64,000 bases of DNA, from NCBI RefSeq assembly GCF_035958815.1, contig NZ_CP108383.1, forward strand, positions 7,750,001 through 7,814,000, read 5' to 3'. Numbering within the stretch: position 1 is the stretch's first letter; the number at the start of each line of letters is the position of its first letter. Below the pieces are notes generated by a model, which made no database searches, had not been told where the DNA came from, and was given only the letters and a program-made list of their open reading frames with translations. Positions 8,033 to 16,383 of the stretch are shown here, piece after piece. Source of the stretch: Nocardia sp. NBC_01327. Its GTDB lineage: Bacteria; Actinomycetota; Actinomycetes; Mycobacteriales; Mycobacteriaceae. Made by a program: the position numbers and the translations under genes.

Positions 8033-8836
8033 CTACTGCGCGCGGTAAACGACGATTCCCGGTGTCGTCCGCACATAGTCGCTGAAGGACGAATCGACCA
8101 CCTTGTTGTTCGCCGACAGCGAGGACGCATTGCGGAACACCGGGCCGCCGGGAGTCGCGACGAAAATCCCCACATGCGTGACATCCAGGCCCGGCAGATC
8201 CGCGTACGCGCCGATGTAATCACCGGTGCGAAGCTGTCCGATGACATTGCCGTCCACAGCCGCGCTGGGAATGTAGGTGATGCCCCGGGCGACCACCGGC
8301 AGCCCCGGCAGGTAATTGCTGCCGTCGGCCTTCTCATTGAGGTTCTTGGCCACCGTCACCGCGGCGGGACTCAGGGATCCGGTGATATCGGCCGCGGCGA
8401 TGCGCGGGGCGTACGCCCAATCGCTGAAGAAGTGTTTGCGGTGCAGGAAGTCGACCTGCCCATCCCGGTACCGCGTCTGGATCAGGTTCGCCACGAACTG
8501 ATCCCGGTCGGTGGATCGGCTGAGCGCTTCCACATAGTCGAGGTAGGTGAAGCAGTCCACCCCGCGGAAGTCGATGACCAGCTGTTCGGGCTCGTTCGCG
8601 GAGCCGATGAGCATATCCGCGGTGTACGGCGTACCCAGGAACTGCCGCGACAGCAGCTCGACCAGGTCGCCCTTGCTCGCACCGCCGCCGCGCGCCGCCA
8701 GCAGCTCGTCGATCTTCCGCGAGGTGAAGTCATCGATATTCGTAGCGTTCGGTGCGGCCAGCGCGGCAGGCAGTATCGATGCCATCCCGCACACAACGGC
8801 CAACATAACGAGCAGTACCCGAGCAGTTCTGCGCAA
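8033..8836 (-). CDS. Secreted DUF1460 (amidase-like) protein
   Basis: A 267-aa exported protein with a signal peptide (MRRTARVLLVMLAVVCGMAS). It matches the DUF1460 N-acetylmuramoyl-L-alanine amidase-like family, an NlpC/P60-related cysteine hydrolase fold. FLGTPYTADML and FRGVDCFTYLDYVEAL carry the probable Cys nucleophile, and THVGIF carries the probable His. It is expected to cut peptidoglycan or a related amide outside the membrane, which is inference from the family. It diverges from the SDR at 9080, and the 243-bp gap holds repeated GTTCAC-type motifs. Its stop is 9 bp from the convergent NarI-like gene. Confidence 0.8.
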   Translation of the reverse strand: MRRTARVLLVMLAVVCGMASILPAALAAPNATNIDDFTSRKIDELLAARGGGASKGDLVELLSRQFLGTPYTADMLIGSANEPEQLVIDFRGVDCFTYLDYVEALSRSTDRDQFVANLIQTRYRDGQVDFLHRKHFFSDWAYAPRIAAADITGSLSPAAVTVAKNLNEKADGSNYLPGLPVVARGITYIPSAAVDGNVIGQLRTGDYIGAYADLPGLDVTHVGIFVATPGGPVFRNASSLSANNKVVDSSFSDYVRTTPGIVVYRAQ

Positions 8837-8950
8837 GACGCCTCCTCAATGTGAACACGTCGATCGTTGCACACTCCGATCGGCATCTGCCTGAACCGCC
8901 GCTTCCGCAGGTTATCCAGCGACCGTTCTTGGCGACCCGAGACCGAACAA

Positions 8951-9042
8951 TGTTCACATTGATCGTTCAGCAGGGCCTTCACACCGGGGGTTGACACACC
9001 CTGGCACATCCGGCAATTCTGAACCTTGTTCACAATGAACGA
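8951..9042. promoter_or_regulatory. Two TetR-type operator-like sites
   Basis: TGTTCACATTGATCGTTC at 8951-8968 and TTGTTCACAATGAACGA at 9026-9042 share a TGTTCA-N3-TGA core; the second is a near-perfect dyad. A related CAATGTGAACACGTCGATCG is found at 8849 onward. They sit between the divergent DUF1460 gene and SDR gene. A similar sequence precedes the TetR gene at 11743, so that regulator is the likely ligand of these sites. Confidence 0.5.
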
Positions 9043-9079
9043 TGCTCCACGGCTGCCAACGAATGAATGAGGGTCAACG

Positions 9080-10042
9080 ATGACGTCTCCCCCGTCACCG
9101 CCCACGCAACATCCACTGGTTCATTACCCGATCGCGCGGGGGCTCGCCTACCTCGTCGGTCCGCGCGGTCTGCGCGGCGACGGCCGACTGCGGTCGGAGG
9201 TAGCCGGGAAGGTTGTTGTCATCACCGGCGCCTCCTTCGGCGTCGGCGCGGCGACCGCGCGATTGTTCGCCTCGGCGGGCGCGACCGTGGTGCTCGGCGC
9301 CCGCAGTATGGACGCGCTGCGCGAGCTGGCCGAGGAGATCGACGCCGCCGGCGGTATCGCACAGATCTACCCGCTGGATCTGACCAGTGAGCAGTCGGTG
9401 GCCGAATTCGCCGCGTCGGTCCTGTCCGGCCACGGACATGTCGACTATCTGATTCACAACGCGGGCAAGTCATTACGCCGATCGATCCACCTGTCCTACC
9501 AGCGCCCCAAGGATCTCGCGGCGACCACCGGCGCGAACTACCTCGGCCCCATGCGCCTGACGCTCGCGCTGCTGCCCGGTATGCGCGAGCGCGGCAGCGG
9601 GCACATCGTGAACATGTCCACGGTCGGGGTGATGTTTCCGGTGGTGCCGAAGTGGGGCTTCTATCTGTCCTCGAAGCTGGCGTTCGACTGCTGGATGCGG
9701 GCGGTCGGCATGGAGGCCCGCGTCGACGGAGTCACGCTCACCACCGTGTACGGCGGTTTGATGCACACCCGAATGAGTGCGCCCAGTCGATGGATGCGAA
9801 CCCTGCCGGGCCAGACGCCCGAGGACGCCGCGCGCGTGCTCGCCCGCGCGGTGGTGCGGAAACCGCGCACCCTGACACCGATCTACGGGCACCCGTCGGC
9901 CATCCTGTCCGCGATCGCGCGCACCCCGCTCGAGGTGCTGGTCGGCTTCATCTACAGCCACCTCGGCGATACCAGGGAATCGCTCGCGCGGGTGCATGCC
10001 ATCGCTCCCGATACCGAACAGGTCCGCAGCAATGTCCGATGA
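9080..10042 (+). CDS. Short-chain dehydrogenase/reductase, first gene of SDR-ligase operon
   Basis: A 320-aa SDR with an N-terminal extension of about 45 residues before the Rossmann core. The cofactor loop is TGASFGVGAA, the NAG motif is HNAGKS, and catalysis is by STVGVM...FYLSSKLAF (Ser, Tyr, Lys). The C-terminal part after residue 230 is basic and may contact membrane, as in long-chain fatty aldehyde or acyl-CoA reductases of mycobacteria; the exact substrate is unknown. The stop overlaps the start of the acyl-AMP ligase by 11 bp, which implies a shared pathway such as activation and reduction of a fatty acid. Confidence 0.88.
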   Translation: MTSPPSPPTQHPLVHYPIARGLAYLVGPRGLRGDGRLRSEVAGKVVVITGASFGVGAATARLFASAGATVVLGARSMDALRELAEEIDAAGGIAQIYPLDLTSEQSVAEFAASVLSGHGHVDYLIHNAGKSLRRSIHLSYQRPKDLAATTGANYLGPMRLTLALLPGMRERGSGHIVNMSTVGVMFPVVPKWGFYLSSKLAFDCWMRAVGMEARVDGVTLTTVYGGLMHTRMSAPSRWMRTLPGQTPEDAARVLARAVVRKPRTLTPIYGHPSAILSAIARTPLEVLVGFIYSHLGDTRESLARVHAIAPDTEQVRSNVR

Positions 10043-11654
10043 CCGTGGTGCCGCCCATCCCTGGCAGGCCGCGCTGTCGGCACTGCTCACCTCGGGTCTG
10101 CTCAGACCACCCACGCCCGCCCAGACAGCCCGAATCGTGCGCGGGCTGTGGCGATTCGGGCCGACCCCGGCGACTCTGCTCGCGACCGCCGCCGCCCGAT
10201 ATCCGGCCCGCCTAGCCGTCATCGACGATGCCGGGGCGATCACCTATGCCGAATTACAGGCCAGGGCCGAAGCGATCGCCGCCGGACTGCATGCCCTCGT
10301 GTACGCACCCCGGTCGGTGGGCATACTGTGCCGCAATCACCGGGGCTTCATCGAAGCCACCGCTGCCGCAGCACAATTGGGCTGTGAACTGATCTTCGTC
10401 AATACCGAGCTGCCCCCGGCCCAGCTCAGCGCGGTGCTGCGGCGGCACGGTCCGGACATCCTCATTGCCGATTCCGAGTACGACGACGCGATCGCGGCCT
10501 CGGATTTCGCCGGATCGCATATCCACGCCTGGCGCGACGGGCAACCGGCCACGGCGCGGCCGAGCCTGGATTCCCTTGCCGCCGAGCGGCATCCGCGTCC
10601 ACCGCGCGTGCGCCGCAGCGTGGGCGTCACACTGCTCACCTCCGGAACCACCGGACTGGCCAAAGGTGTTCCCCGCTCGGTGAATCTGCGATCGATTCTC
10701 GAAATGGGCGCCAGCGCAATGGGTATCACCCGACTGCGGGCCGGAGATACGATCTGGGTCGGGCCGCCGTTCTTCCACGGCTTCGGCCTGCTCTCCATGT
10801 TCGGCGGCATCAGCCTGGGTGCGACCGTGGTGTGCCGCCGCCGATTCCAGGTGCGGCAGATGATCTACGATATCCGCACCCATCGCGCCGATGCGCTCAT
10901 CGCGGTACCGGTGATGTTGCAGCGATTGCTGCGGCTGCCGGTCGAGCAGCGGGGGGATCTGTCGTCGCTGCGGGTCGTGATGACCGGGGCGTCGCCGATC
11001 AGTCCGGCCACCATCTCCGAATTCACCACGGCCTTCGGCCCGATTCTGATCAATGGCTACGGCTCGACGGAGGCCGGCATCGTCTCCATCGCCACCCCGG
11101 CCGATCTGGTCGAAGCGCCGGGCACGCTCGGCAGGCCCGCGATCGGCGTCTCCGCCCGGGTGCTGCGCCCCGACCACACCGATGCGGCGGTCGGAGAGAT
11201 CGGGTCGATCTTCATTCGCAGCGGGTTCGTCTACAGCGGCTACTCCCCCGATCCGCAGTCGGCGGTTCCGGCGAAAACCGTTGTGCACGACCATGTCGAC
11301 ACCGGCGACAAGGGCCATTTCGACCGGCGCGGCCGGCTCTATATCGACGGCCGCAGTGATGACATGATCGTCTCCGGCGGGGAGAACGTCTTCCCCGGTG
11401 AAGTCGAGAACGCACTCGCCGCCCATCCCGCGTTCACCGATGTGGTGGTGATCGGCACGCCCGATCCCGAGTACGGGCAGATTCTCAAGGCCTTCCTGGT
11501 GCTGCACGAGAACACTCCGCCGCCCAGCGTCGATGAGCTGAAAACCCATGTCCGCCAACGCCTGGAGCGCTACAAGGTGCCCAAGGAGTTCGCATTCGTT
11601 CCCGAGATCCCCCGCAATGCCAGCGGGAAGATCCTGCGGAATCGACTCCGATGA
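10032..11654 (+). CDS. AMP-dependent acyl ligase (ANL family)
   Basis: A 540-aa adenylate-forming enzyme that activates a carboxylic acid, probably a fatty acid, with ATP and transfers it to CoA or another acceptor. The P-loop-like A3 motif is LLTSGTTGLAKGVPRS, A5 is GYGSTEAG, A7/A8 is YIDGRSDDMIVSGGENVFPGE, and the C-terminal catalytic Lys is in NASGKILRN. The ATG at 10032 overlaps the SDR stop; an upstream in-frame start at 9996 would lie deep inside the SDR. It forms an operon with the SDR at 9080. The acyl substrate cannot be assigned. Confidence 0.9.
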   Translation: MSDDRGAAHPWQAALSALLTSGLLRPPTPAQTARIVRGLWRFGPTPATLLATAAARYPARLAVIDDAGAITYAELQARAEAIAAGLHALVYAPRSVGILCRNHRGFIEATAAAAQLGCELIFVNTELPPAQLSAVLRRHGPDILIADSEYDDAIAASDFAGSHIHAWRDGQPATARPSLDSLAAERHPRPPRVRRSVGVTLLTSGTTGLAKGVPRSVNLRSILEMGASAMGITRLRAGDTIWVGPPFFHGFGLLSMFGGISLGATVVCRRRFQVRQMIYDIRTHRADALIAVPVMLQRLLRLPVEQRGDLSSLRVVMTGASPISPATISEFTTAFGPILINGYGSTEAGIVSIATPADLVEAPGTLGRPAIGVSARVLRPDHTDAAVGEIGSIFIRSGFVYSGYSPDPQSAVPAKTVVHDHVDTGDKGHFDRRGRLYIDGRSDDMIVSGGENVFPGEVENALAAHPAFTDVVVIGTPDPEYGQILKAFLVLHENTPPPSVDELKTHVRQRLERYKVPKEFAFVPEIPRNASGKILRNRLR

Positions 11655-11700
11655 CCTGCGTGCCGCGGCGGTTTGACAAGCTCCGCGGCACGCCAGCATT

Positions 11701-11724
11701 CTGAACCGTCCAATGGTGAACGGT
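11701..11724. promoter_or_regulatory. Possible TetR operator upstream of 11743 gene
   Basis: An ACCGT-N10-ACGGT inverted repeat lies 18 bp before the TetR start. Its complement (GTTCACCATTGGACGGTTCAG) resembles the site at 8951 (GTTCACATTGATCGTTCAG) apart from small insertions. This suggests the regulator binds its own promoter and the SDR-ligase promoter. Confidence 0.4.
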
Positions 11725-11742
11725 GTTTTCGAAAGGCGGGGC

Positions 11743-12378
11743 ATGGCGACCAAGTGGGGTGACCGGGACAGCCGCCGCCGGGACATTGTGGCCGCGGGCC
11801 GGCAGCGGCTGACCGAAGCCGGTTATGCGGCACTGCAAATGCGTGATGTCGCCCGGGTCGCCGGTATCAGTACGGCCACGCTCTACACCTATTTCGCGAA
11901 CAAGGAAGCGCTGTTCGCCATGCTCTACGCCGAGCGCCTCGACGAGCTCTCCGCCGAGATCGGACCGGCCTGCGAATCCGTCAACGATATGGAGGAGCTG
12001 TTCGCGACCGTGGCCACCGCGTATCTGCCCGTGTACCAGGTGTTCGGGCGGGAACTCAATATCTGGGTGCTGATCGCCGGCGAATCCGGAATGGATCCGG
12101 AGGCCGCGATCGCGCTGGCGGGTTCGGCGGGACGGCTGCTGGGCACGCTCGGCACCACGGTGGGCAGGCTGGCCCGCGAACAGCTCGACGTCCCCGAGGA
12201 CGAACTCGGGCTGGTGCTGCCGCTGGCCTGGTCCACCATTACCGGTCTGGCCGATCACTTCACCTCGGTGCGGCAGACGCTGCACCCGTACACCTGGGAT
12301 CAGCTGGTGCGGTTCACCGCGCGCACCTTCATTCGCGGACTGAGCCGCACGGCTGCGGACATTCGGCCGGGCCGGTAG
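11743..12378 (+). CDS. TetR/AcrR family transcriptional regulator
   Basis: A 211-aa repressor with an N-terminal helix-turn-helix (VARVAGISTATLYTYFANKE, about residues 35-54) and a helical C-terminal effector domain. The ATG at 11743 is preferred over 11713 because AAGGCGGGG lies just upstream of it. It follows the SDR-ligase operon by 88 bp in the same direction. A dyad at its promoter resembles sites before the SDR, so it probably regulates that lipid operon and itself. An acyl-CoA or free fatty acid effector is plausible from context only. Confidence 0.9.
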   Translation: MATKWGDRDSRRRDIVAAGRQRLTEAGYAALQMRDVARVAGISTATLYTYFANKEALFAMLYAERLDELSAEIGPACESVNDMEELFATVATAYLPVYQVFGRELNIWVLIAGESGMDPEAAIALAGSAGRLLGTLGTTVGRLAREQLDVPEDELGLVLPLAWSTITGLADHFTSVRQTLHPYTWDQLVRFTARTFIRGLSRTAADIRPGR

Positions 12379-12438
12379 GTCTCGGCCTGCCGAAACGCCG
12401 GGCGGTCCGCCGCGCCTGGAACGCGTGGCGCGGATACG

Positions 12439-13380
12439 TTGGTATTCGTGGAAGATCGAGGGGTAGCCGGCGAGATTCGCCGGGGGGACGATACGGAAAC
12501 GTTCGACGAGCTGCGGCCGCTGCTGTTCACCATCGCGTACGAGATGCTCGGCAGTGCGGCAGATGCCGAAGATGTGTTGCAGGACAGCTATCTTCGCTGG
12601 CGGGAGACCGATCCGGAAGCCGTGGGCAATACCCGCGGATATCTGACGCAGATCGTTACGCGGCAGTCGCTCAACCGATTACGGTCGCTACGGCGGCGGC
12701 GCGAGGACTATGTGGGCGCGTGGCTGCCCGAACCGATCCGCATGGAGCACGACGCCAGTCATGATGTGCTGCTTGCCGAATCGGTGTCGATGGCCATGCT
12801 GCTCGTATTGGAGACACTGAGTCCGACCGAGCGGGCCGTCTTCGTGCTGTCGGAGGTGTTCGGCCACAGTCTGGTCGAAGTCGCCGAGATGATCGGCAAA
12901 TCCGATGCCACCGTGCGCCAGATCGCACACCGGGCGCGGGAGCATGTTCGGGCCCGCCGCAAGCGGTTTCAGCCCGACAGCGATACCAGCCGGGCGGTGA
13001 TCACCCAGTTCGTGCGGGCCGCCAATACCGGCGATGTGCAGACCCTGATGGATGTGCTGGCGCCCGATGTCGTGCAGATCTCCGACGGCGGCGGAAAGGT
13101 CCATGCCGCCCTGCGCCCGATCAGCGGCGCCGCGCAGGTGGCCAACTTCCTCATTCGCCTGGCCCGGACCAGCATGGCGGATATGCGTGCCGAATTCGGC
13201 GTCTTCAATGCGCTGCCCGCGGTCCTGTTGCGGTCCGCCGCCGACGGGCGGCTCGATTCCGTCCTCATGATCGAAATGACCGATGACCGCATTACGACGC
13301 TGTACGCGGTCCGCAACCCCGACAAACTGCATTCCACCGATACCGTCCGCATCCTGCGACGTGACACAGACCACAGCTGA
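12439..13380 (+). CDS. ECF41-family RNA polymerase sigma factor (SigJ-like)
   Basis: An extracytoplasmic-function sigma factor of about 310 aa. Region sigma2 covers residues 20-90 (FTIAYEMLGSAADAEDVLQD) and sigma4 residues 125-175 (LSPTERAVFVLSEVFGHSL), with a C-terminal SnoaL-like domain after about residue 190. The ECF41 hallmarks are all present: WLPEP in the linker, DGGGK in the extension, and NPDKL near the end. In ECF41 the extension regulates activity, with no separate anti-sigma factor. The start is TTG 12439 or GTG 12448, with no clear ribosome site. A TGTCAC-type promoter precedes the next gene, its likely target. Confidence 0.92.
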   Translation: MVFVEDRGVAGEIRRGDDTETFDELRPLLFTIAYEMLGSAADAEDVLQDSYLRWRETDPEAVGNTRGYLTQIVTRQSLNRLRSLRRRREDYVGAWLPEPIRMEHDASHDVLLAESVSMAMLLVLETLSPTERAVFVLSEVFGHSLVEVAEMIGKSDATVRQIAHRAREHVRARRKRFQPDSDTSRAVITQFVRAANTGDVQTLMDVLAPDVVQISDGGGKVHAALRPISGAAQVANFLIRLARTSMADMRAEFGVFNALPAVLLRSAADGRLDSVLMIEMTDDRITTLYAVRNPDKLHSTDTVRILRRDTDHS

Positions 13381-13385
13381 CCGGA

Positions 13386-13412
13386 TGTCACGCTCGCGCG
13401 GCGGGCGGTGTC
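13386..13412 (+). promoter_or_regulatory. Candidate ECF41 promoter
   Basis: TGTCACG (13386-13392) and TGTC (13409-13412) are separated by 16 bp. The published ECF41 pattern is TGTCACA, about 16-17 bp, then CGTC. It starts 5 bp after the sigma gene stop. The next ATG (13421) is 8 bp after the -10, so the message may be leaderless. Confidence 0.6.
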
Positions 13413-13420
13413 TCAGGGGT

Positions 13421-13909
13421 ATGGAAACAATCACCGTCGAACGAGTCATCGCCGCCCCGATCGAGCAGGTCTTCGATTGGTGCGCCACAACAACGAACTA
13501 CGAACGCACCCGCTGGGTACTGCGCTGCACCCTGGCCCACCCCGGCCAGGACGCGCCCTACGGCGTCGGCGCGATCCGCCTGCACACCTGGCTGATCGGC
13601 CGCTTCGACGAGCGCGTCACCCGCTACGACCCGCCCCGCTCCTTCGACTACGTCGTCGACCGCAGCTTCCCCCCGGCCCGGCACGACATCGGAACCATGA
13701 CCTTCACCACGGTCCCGACCGGCACCAAGGTGGTCTGGTCGACCACCGTCGAAATGGCGATCCCCTTCGGCGCCGCCTTCGCCACGCACTGGATCAGCAG
13801 GCCGGTCATCACCCACGTCTTCGGCCGAATCCTGCACGCCTGCGCCGAGGATCTGGAGACGTCGAAGACTCCGGACGCCTCGCAGCGGTCTACGGACAGC
13901 GCCCTGTAG
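13421..13909 (+). CDS. SRPBCC (polyketide cyclase/START-like) protein
   Basis: A 162-aa single-domain protein of the SRPBCC superfamily: an N-terminal beta strand and helix (TVERVIAAPIEQVFDWCATT), a central hydrophobic cavity of beta strands, and a long C-terminal helix. Members bind lipophilic ligands or act as cyclases and aromatases. There are no catalytic residues I can assign. The ATG at 13421 has AGGGG only 1 bp upstream, a poor ribosome spacing. Together with the ECF41-type promoter this points to leaderless translation. ECF41 sigma factors usually drive one neighbouring gene for a detoxifying enzyme; this gene takes that position. Confidence 0.8.
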   Translation: METITVERVIAAPIEQVFDWCATTTNYERTRWVLRCTLAHPGQDAPYGVGAIRLHTWLIGRFDERVTRYDPPRSFDYVVDRSFPPARHDIGTMTFTTVPTGTKVVWSTTVEMAIPFGAAFATHWISRPVITHVFGRILHACAEDLETSKTPDASQRSTDSAL

Positions 13910-13912
13910 CGG

Positions 13913-15058
13913 TCACATGAAGGACGATTCCTTTGTGAGACCGAGGGATTCGTCGCCGCCGGTGATGATCGGCTGGCAGTTGCCGTAGCCGATCGCGCCG
14001 GAGGAGTCGGTGACTCGGATGACGGTGTCGCGGATTTGGTGGAGTCGGCGGGCGGCCTCGTAGGTGGAGCAGTCGGGGATGCGTTCGCCGTCTATATGTT
14101 GCTGGGGGCCGCGCCAGGATCCGTGGTGCTGGCCGTCGAAGCCGAAGTAGAGGCCGGCGCCGAGGTGGAAACCGGTGTCCGACACCGCTTCCAGAGTGAG
14201 TACCCGCTCCTTGCCGTCCTCTGTCGTCGCGAGGATCTCGCCGCCGCGCAGGCGACGGTTCACCGGGTCGAAGGTCAGGTCGGGAACCAGATCCTTCCAC
14301 TTCTCGAACCAGGTGTCGTGCTCCACGCCACCCATGACGGTTTTGCTGAAATAGCCGTCCATCTGGATGATTTGGTAGTGCAGGTGCAGGCCGTAGCGGG
14401 AGCCGTCGGGGCGGGTCATCAGGATCGGCGCCCAGATCATCCGGAACGAGACCTCCGGCGGCAGATCCATCGATTCGACATCGGTGAGCGGTGCGCCGAC
14501 GTCGTAGCGCACGCCCCAGGAGTGGTCCCTGGTCGAGATCCAGTCGTCGAACGAGGTGCGCACGCCGTCGACGCTCACCCAGCCGGAGGCGGTGCCGATC
14601 TGGTGGTAGCGCACCAGATCCGACATCACACGGTAGCCGCGCCGCATATGGGTGCGGTCCTCGAGCTGCGCGGGCAGGGCGGCCTCGAACAGCCAGTCGA
14701 AAGCAATGGGCTGACAGTCGTTTTCGTCGAGGCGGAAACGAATCTTGCGCAGCGGTTCGATGATCTCGTAGTGGATCGGGCCGATCGAGGTCAGCTCCGG
14801 TTCGGGCGCCAGCGTCCGGCTGCCGCGAACGGTGATCTGCTCGACGCCCTGCGAGATGCCCGCGTACGCGTCGAGCACATTGCGATTCTTGTACTGCCCC
14901 AGGCCGAAACCGAGCTGCCGCGAACCGTCGGGTGCGCACGCCATGGCGCAGACCTTCTCGGTCCAGGCCAGATCACTGGTGGCCACCGTGGCGACGGTAT
15001 CGGCGATCTGATGGTTGAAGCCCTCATCGGCGGGGCCGAGCGGTCCGATCGGATTCAT
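13913..15058 (-). CDS. Conserved hypothetical protein, possibly AttH/CrtC-like beta-barrel
   Basis: A 381-aa cytoplasmic protein with no signal peptide or membrane segment. It has many aromatic beta strands and a central DHSWGVRYDVG stretch (about residues 185-195) that recalls the conserved DHxWG of AttH and hydroxyneurosporene-synthase (CrtC) type double-lipocalin proteins. GGVEHDTWFEKW and YFGFDGQHHGSW may be further barrel strands. I do not recognise a specific enzyme. The start overlaps the stop of the GT87 gene by 4 bp, so the two are co-expressed; a role in modifying a lipid or glycolipid is possible. Confidence 0.6.
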   Translation of the reverse strand: MNPIGPLGPADEGFNHQIADTVATVATSDLAWTEKVCAMACAPDGSRQLGFGLGQYKNRNVLDAYAGISQGVEQITVRGSRTLAPEPELTSIGPIHYEIIEPLRKIRFRLDENDCQPIAFDWLFEAALPAQLEDRTHMRRGYRVMSDLVRYHQIGTASGWVSVDGVRTSFDDWISTRDHSWGVRYDVGAPLTDVESMDLPPEVSFRMIWAPILMTRPDGSRYGLHLHYQIIQMDGYFSKTVMGGVEHDTWFEKWKDLVPDLTFDPVNRRLRGGEILATTEDGKERVLTLEAVSDTGFHLGAGLYFGFDGQHHGSWRGPQQHIDGERIPDCSTYEAARRLHQIRDTVIRVTDSSGAIGYGNCQPIITGGDESLGLTKESSFM

Positions 15059-16311
15059 CCACAGGACTTAACGCATTCGGCGGGCGGGCGTGAAGTATCG
15101 GTCCCGGCCAGCGGACCCCGCACGATCAGAAAGCCGTAGGCCAGCACGGCGAGGAAGACCAGGACGTGGGAGTTCTCCAGGATCGGCTCGCTGTGCCAGG
15201 GCTTGGGGAGCAGGAAAATGCCTACGGACACATAGTTTTCGCCCCAGTGGTAGGCCCAGGCGCCGGTCGAGACGAACAGCAGGGCGGCCGCCGGCCACCA
15301 GCGCGGGTTGGACTGGGCCCGGTGCACGAGATGCACCAGCAGGGGGACGAACCACACCCAGTGGTGGCCCCAGGAGAACGGGGATACCGCGCAGGCGGTC
15401 ATACCCGCGATGGTCACGGCCAGCAGCCGCTCACCGCGGCGGTGCAGGGCGGCGGTGAGGGCCAGGCTCGCGATCGCGACCACGCCGGTCAGTACGACCC
15501 ACAGCCACAGCGGGGAGGCGCCGTCGGTCAGGTGTGCGAGCAGACCGCGAATCGATTGATTGGCCGGATTGGTCTCGGGCGCAATGCGATCGGACTGGAA
15601 GAACGTCGAAAACCAGTACTGGTGGGAATCATCGGGCAGGACGATCCACGCCACCGCGATGGAGCCGAGCAGTACCGCCGTGGCGAGGCAGGCCGAACGC
15701 CATTGGCGCAGAGCAAGATACTGCACGATGAAGTAGGCCGGGACGAGTTTGACACCCGCCGCAACACCGACGCCGATGCCGCGCAGTCGGCTGTTGTCGG
15801 GGCGCGAGAAGTCCCAGAGCACCAGCAGCATGAGCACCAGATTGATCTGGCCGTAGAACAGCGTGGTGCGCACCGGCTCGAGGAACAGGCAGGTAATCGC
15901 AAGCAGCGCACTGATACCCGCTAGTCGGCCGGTCATGCGGTACCCGAGGATGCGCCAGCACAGCAGCACACAGCCGTAGAGCACCGCCGCATTCAGCAGC
16001 AGCGAGGAATAGGTCAGCCAGGTCCAGGGCACCACGACAATCGGCAGAAAGACCAGTGCCGAAAACGGCGTATAGGTATACAGCAGACCGAAAAAGGTCG
16101 ACTCGGTATACAGCGGCCGCCCCTGCAACACCCGGTCCCCGCCATCCCGGTAGACGTGCGCGTCCAACCCGCCCGCCAGGATCCCGCCAGACTCGTTCAA
16201 CCACGGATCAACCGTGGCGAACACCAGCACCAGCGCCACCACCGCACTCACCGCCAGCACGAAAACCGTTGACGCCGAACACCCGAACTCCCGCAACCTC
16301 ACTCTCCACAC
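15055..16311 (-). CDS. GT87 family polyprenol-phosphate mannosyltransferase
   Basis: A 418-aa integral membrane protein with about ten transmembrane helices. It is a GT-C fold glycosyltransferase of family 87, like PimE and Rv2181, which move mannose from polyprenyl-phosphate-mannose to lipoglycans outside the membrane. The catalytic Asp region is in the first outer loop (GGLDAHVYRDGGDRVLQGRP), with typical later loops YTYTPFSALVFLP and SWGHHWVWFVPLL. The specific acceptor cannot be told. It is coupled by ATGA overlap to the 381-aa hypothetical gene. A second GT87 gene lies at 26702. Confidence 0.85.
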   Translation of the reverse strand: MWRVRLREFGCSASTVFVLAVSAVVALVLVFATVDPWLNESGGILAGGLDAHVYRDGGDRVLQGRPLYTESTFFGLLYTYTPFSALVFLPIVVVPWTWLTYSSLLLNAAVLYGCVLLCWRILGYRMTGRLAGISALLAITCLFLEPVRTTLFYGQINLVLMLLVLWDFSRPDNSRLRGIGVGVAAGVKLVPAYFIVQYLALRQWRSACLATAVLLGSIAVAWIVLPDDSHQYWFSTFFQSDRIAPETNPANQSIRGLLAHLTDGASPLWLWVVLTGVVAIASLALTAALHRRGERLLAVTIAGMTACAVSPFSWGHHWVWFVPLLVHLVHRAQSNPRWWPAAALLFVSTGAWAYHWGENYVSVGIFLLPKPWHSEPILENSHVLVFLAVLAYGFLIVRGPLAGTDTSRPPAECVKSCG

Positions 16312-16383
16312 GGGTCTTTACCTTACGTAAAGAACTCGCCGGGTCATGACCCCGAAACTCGGGGTGTCGCGAACAACGGCCTC

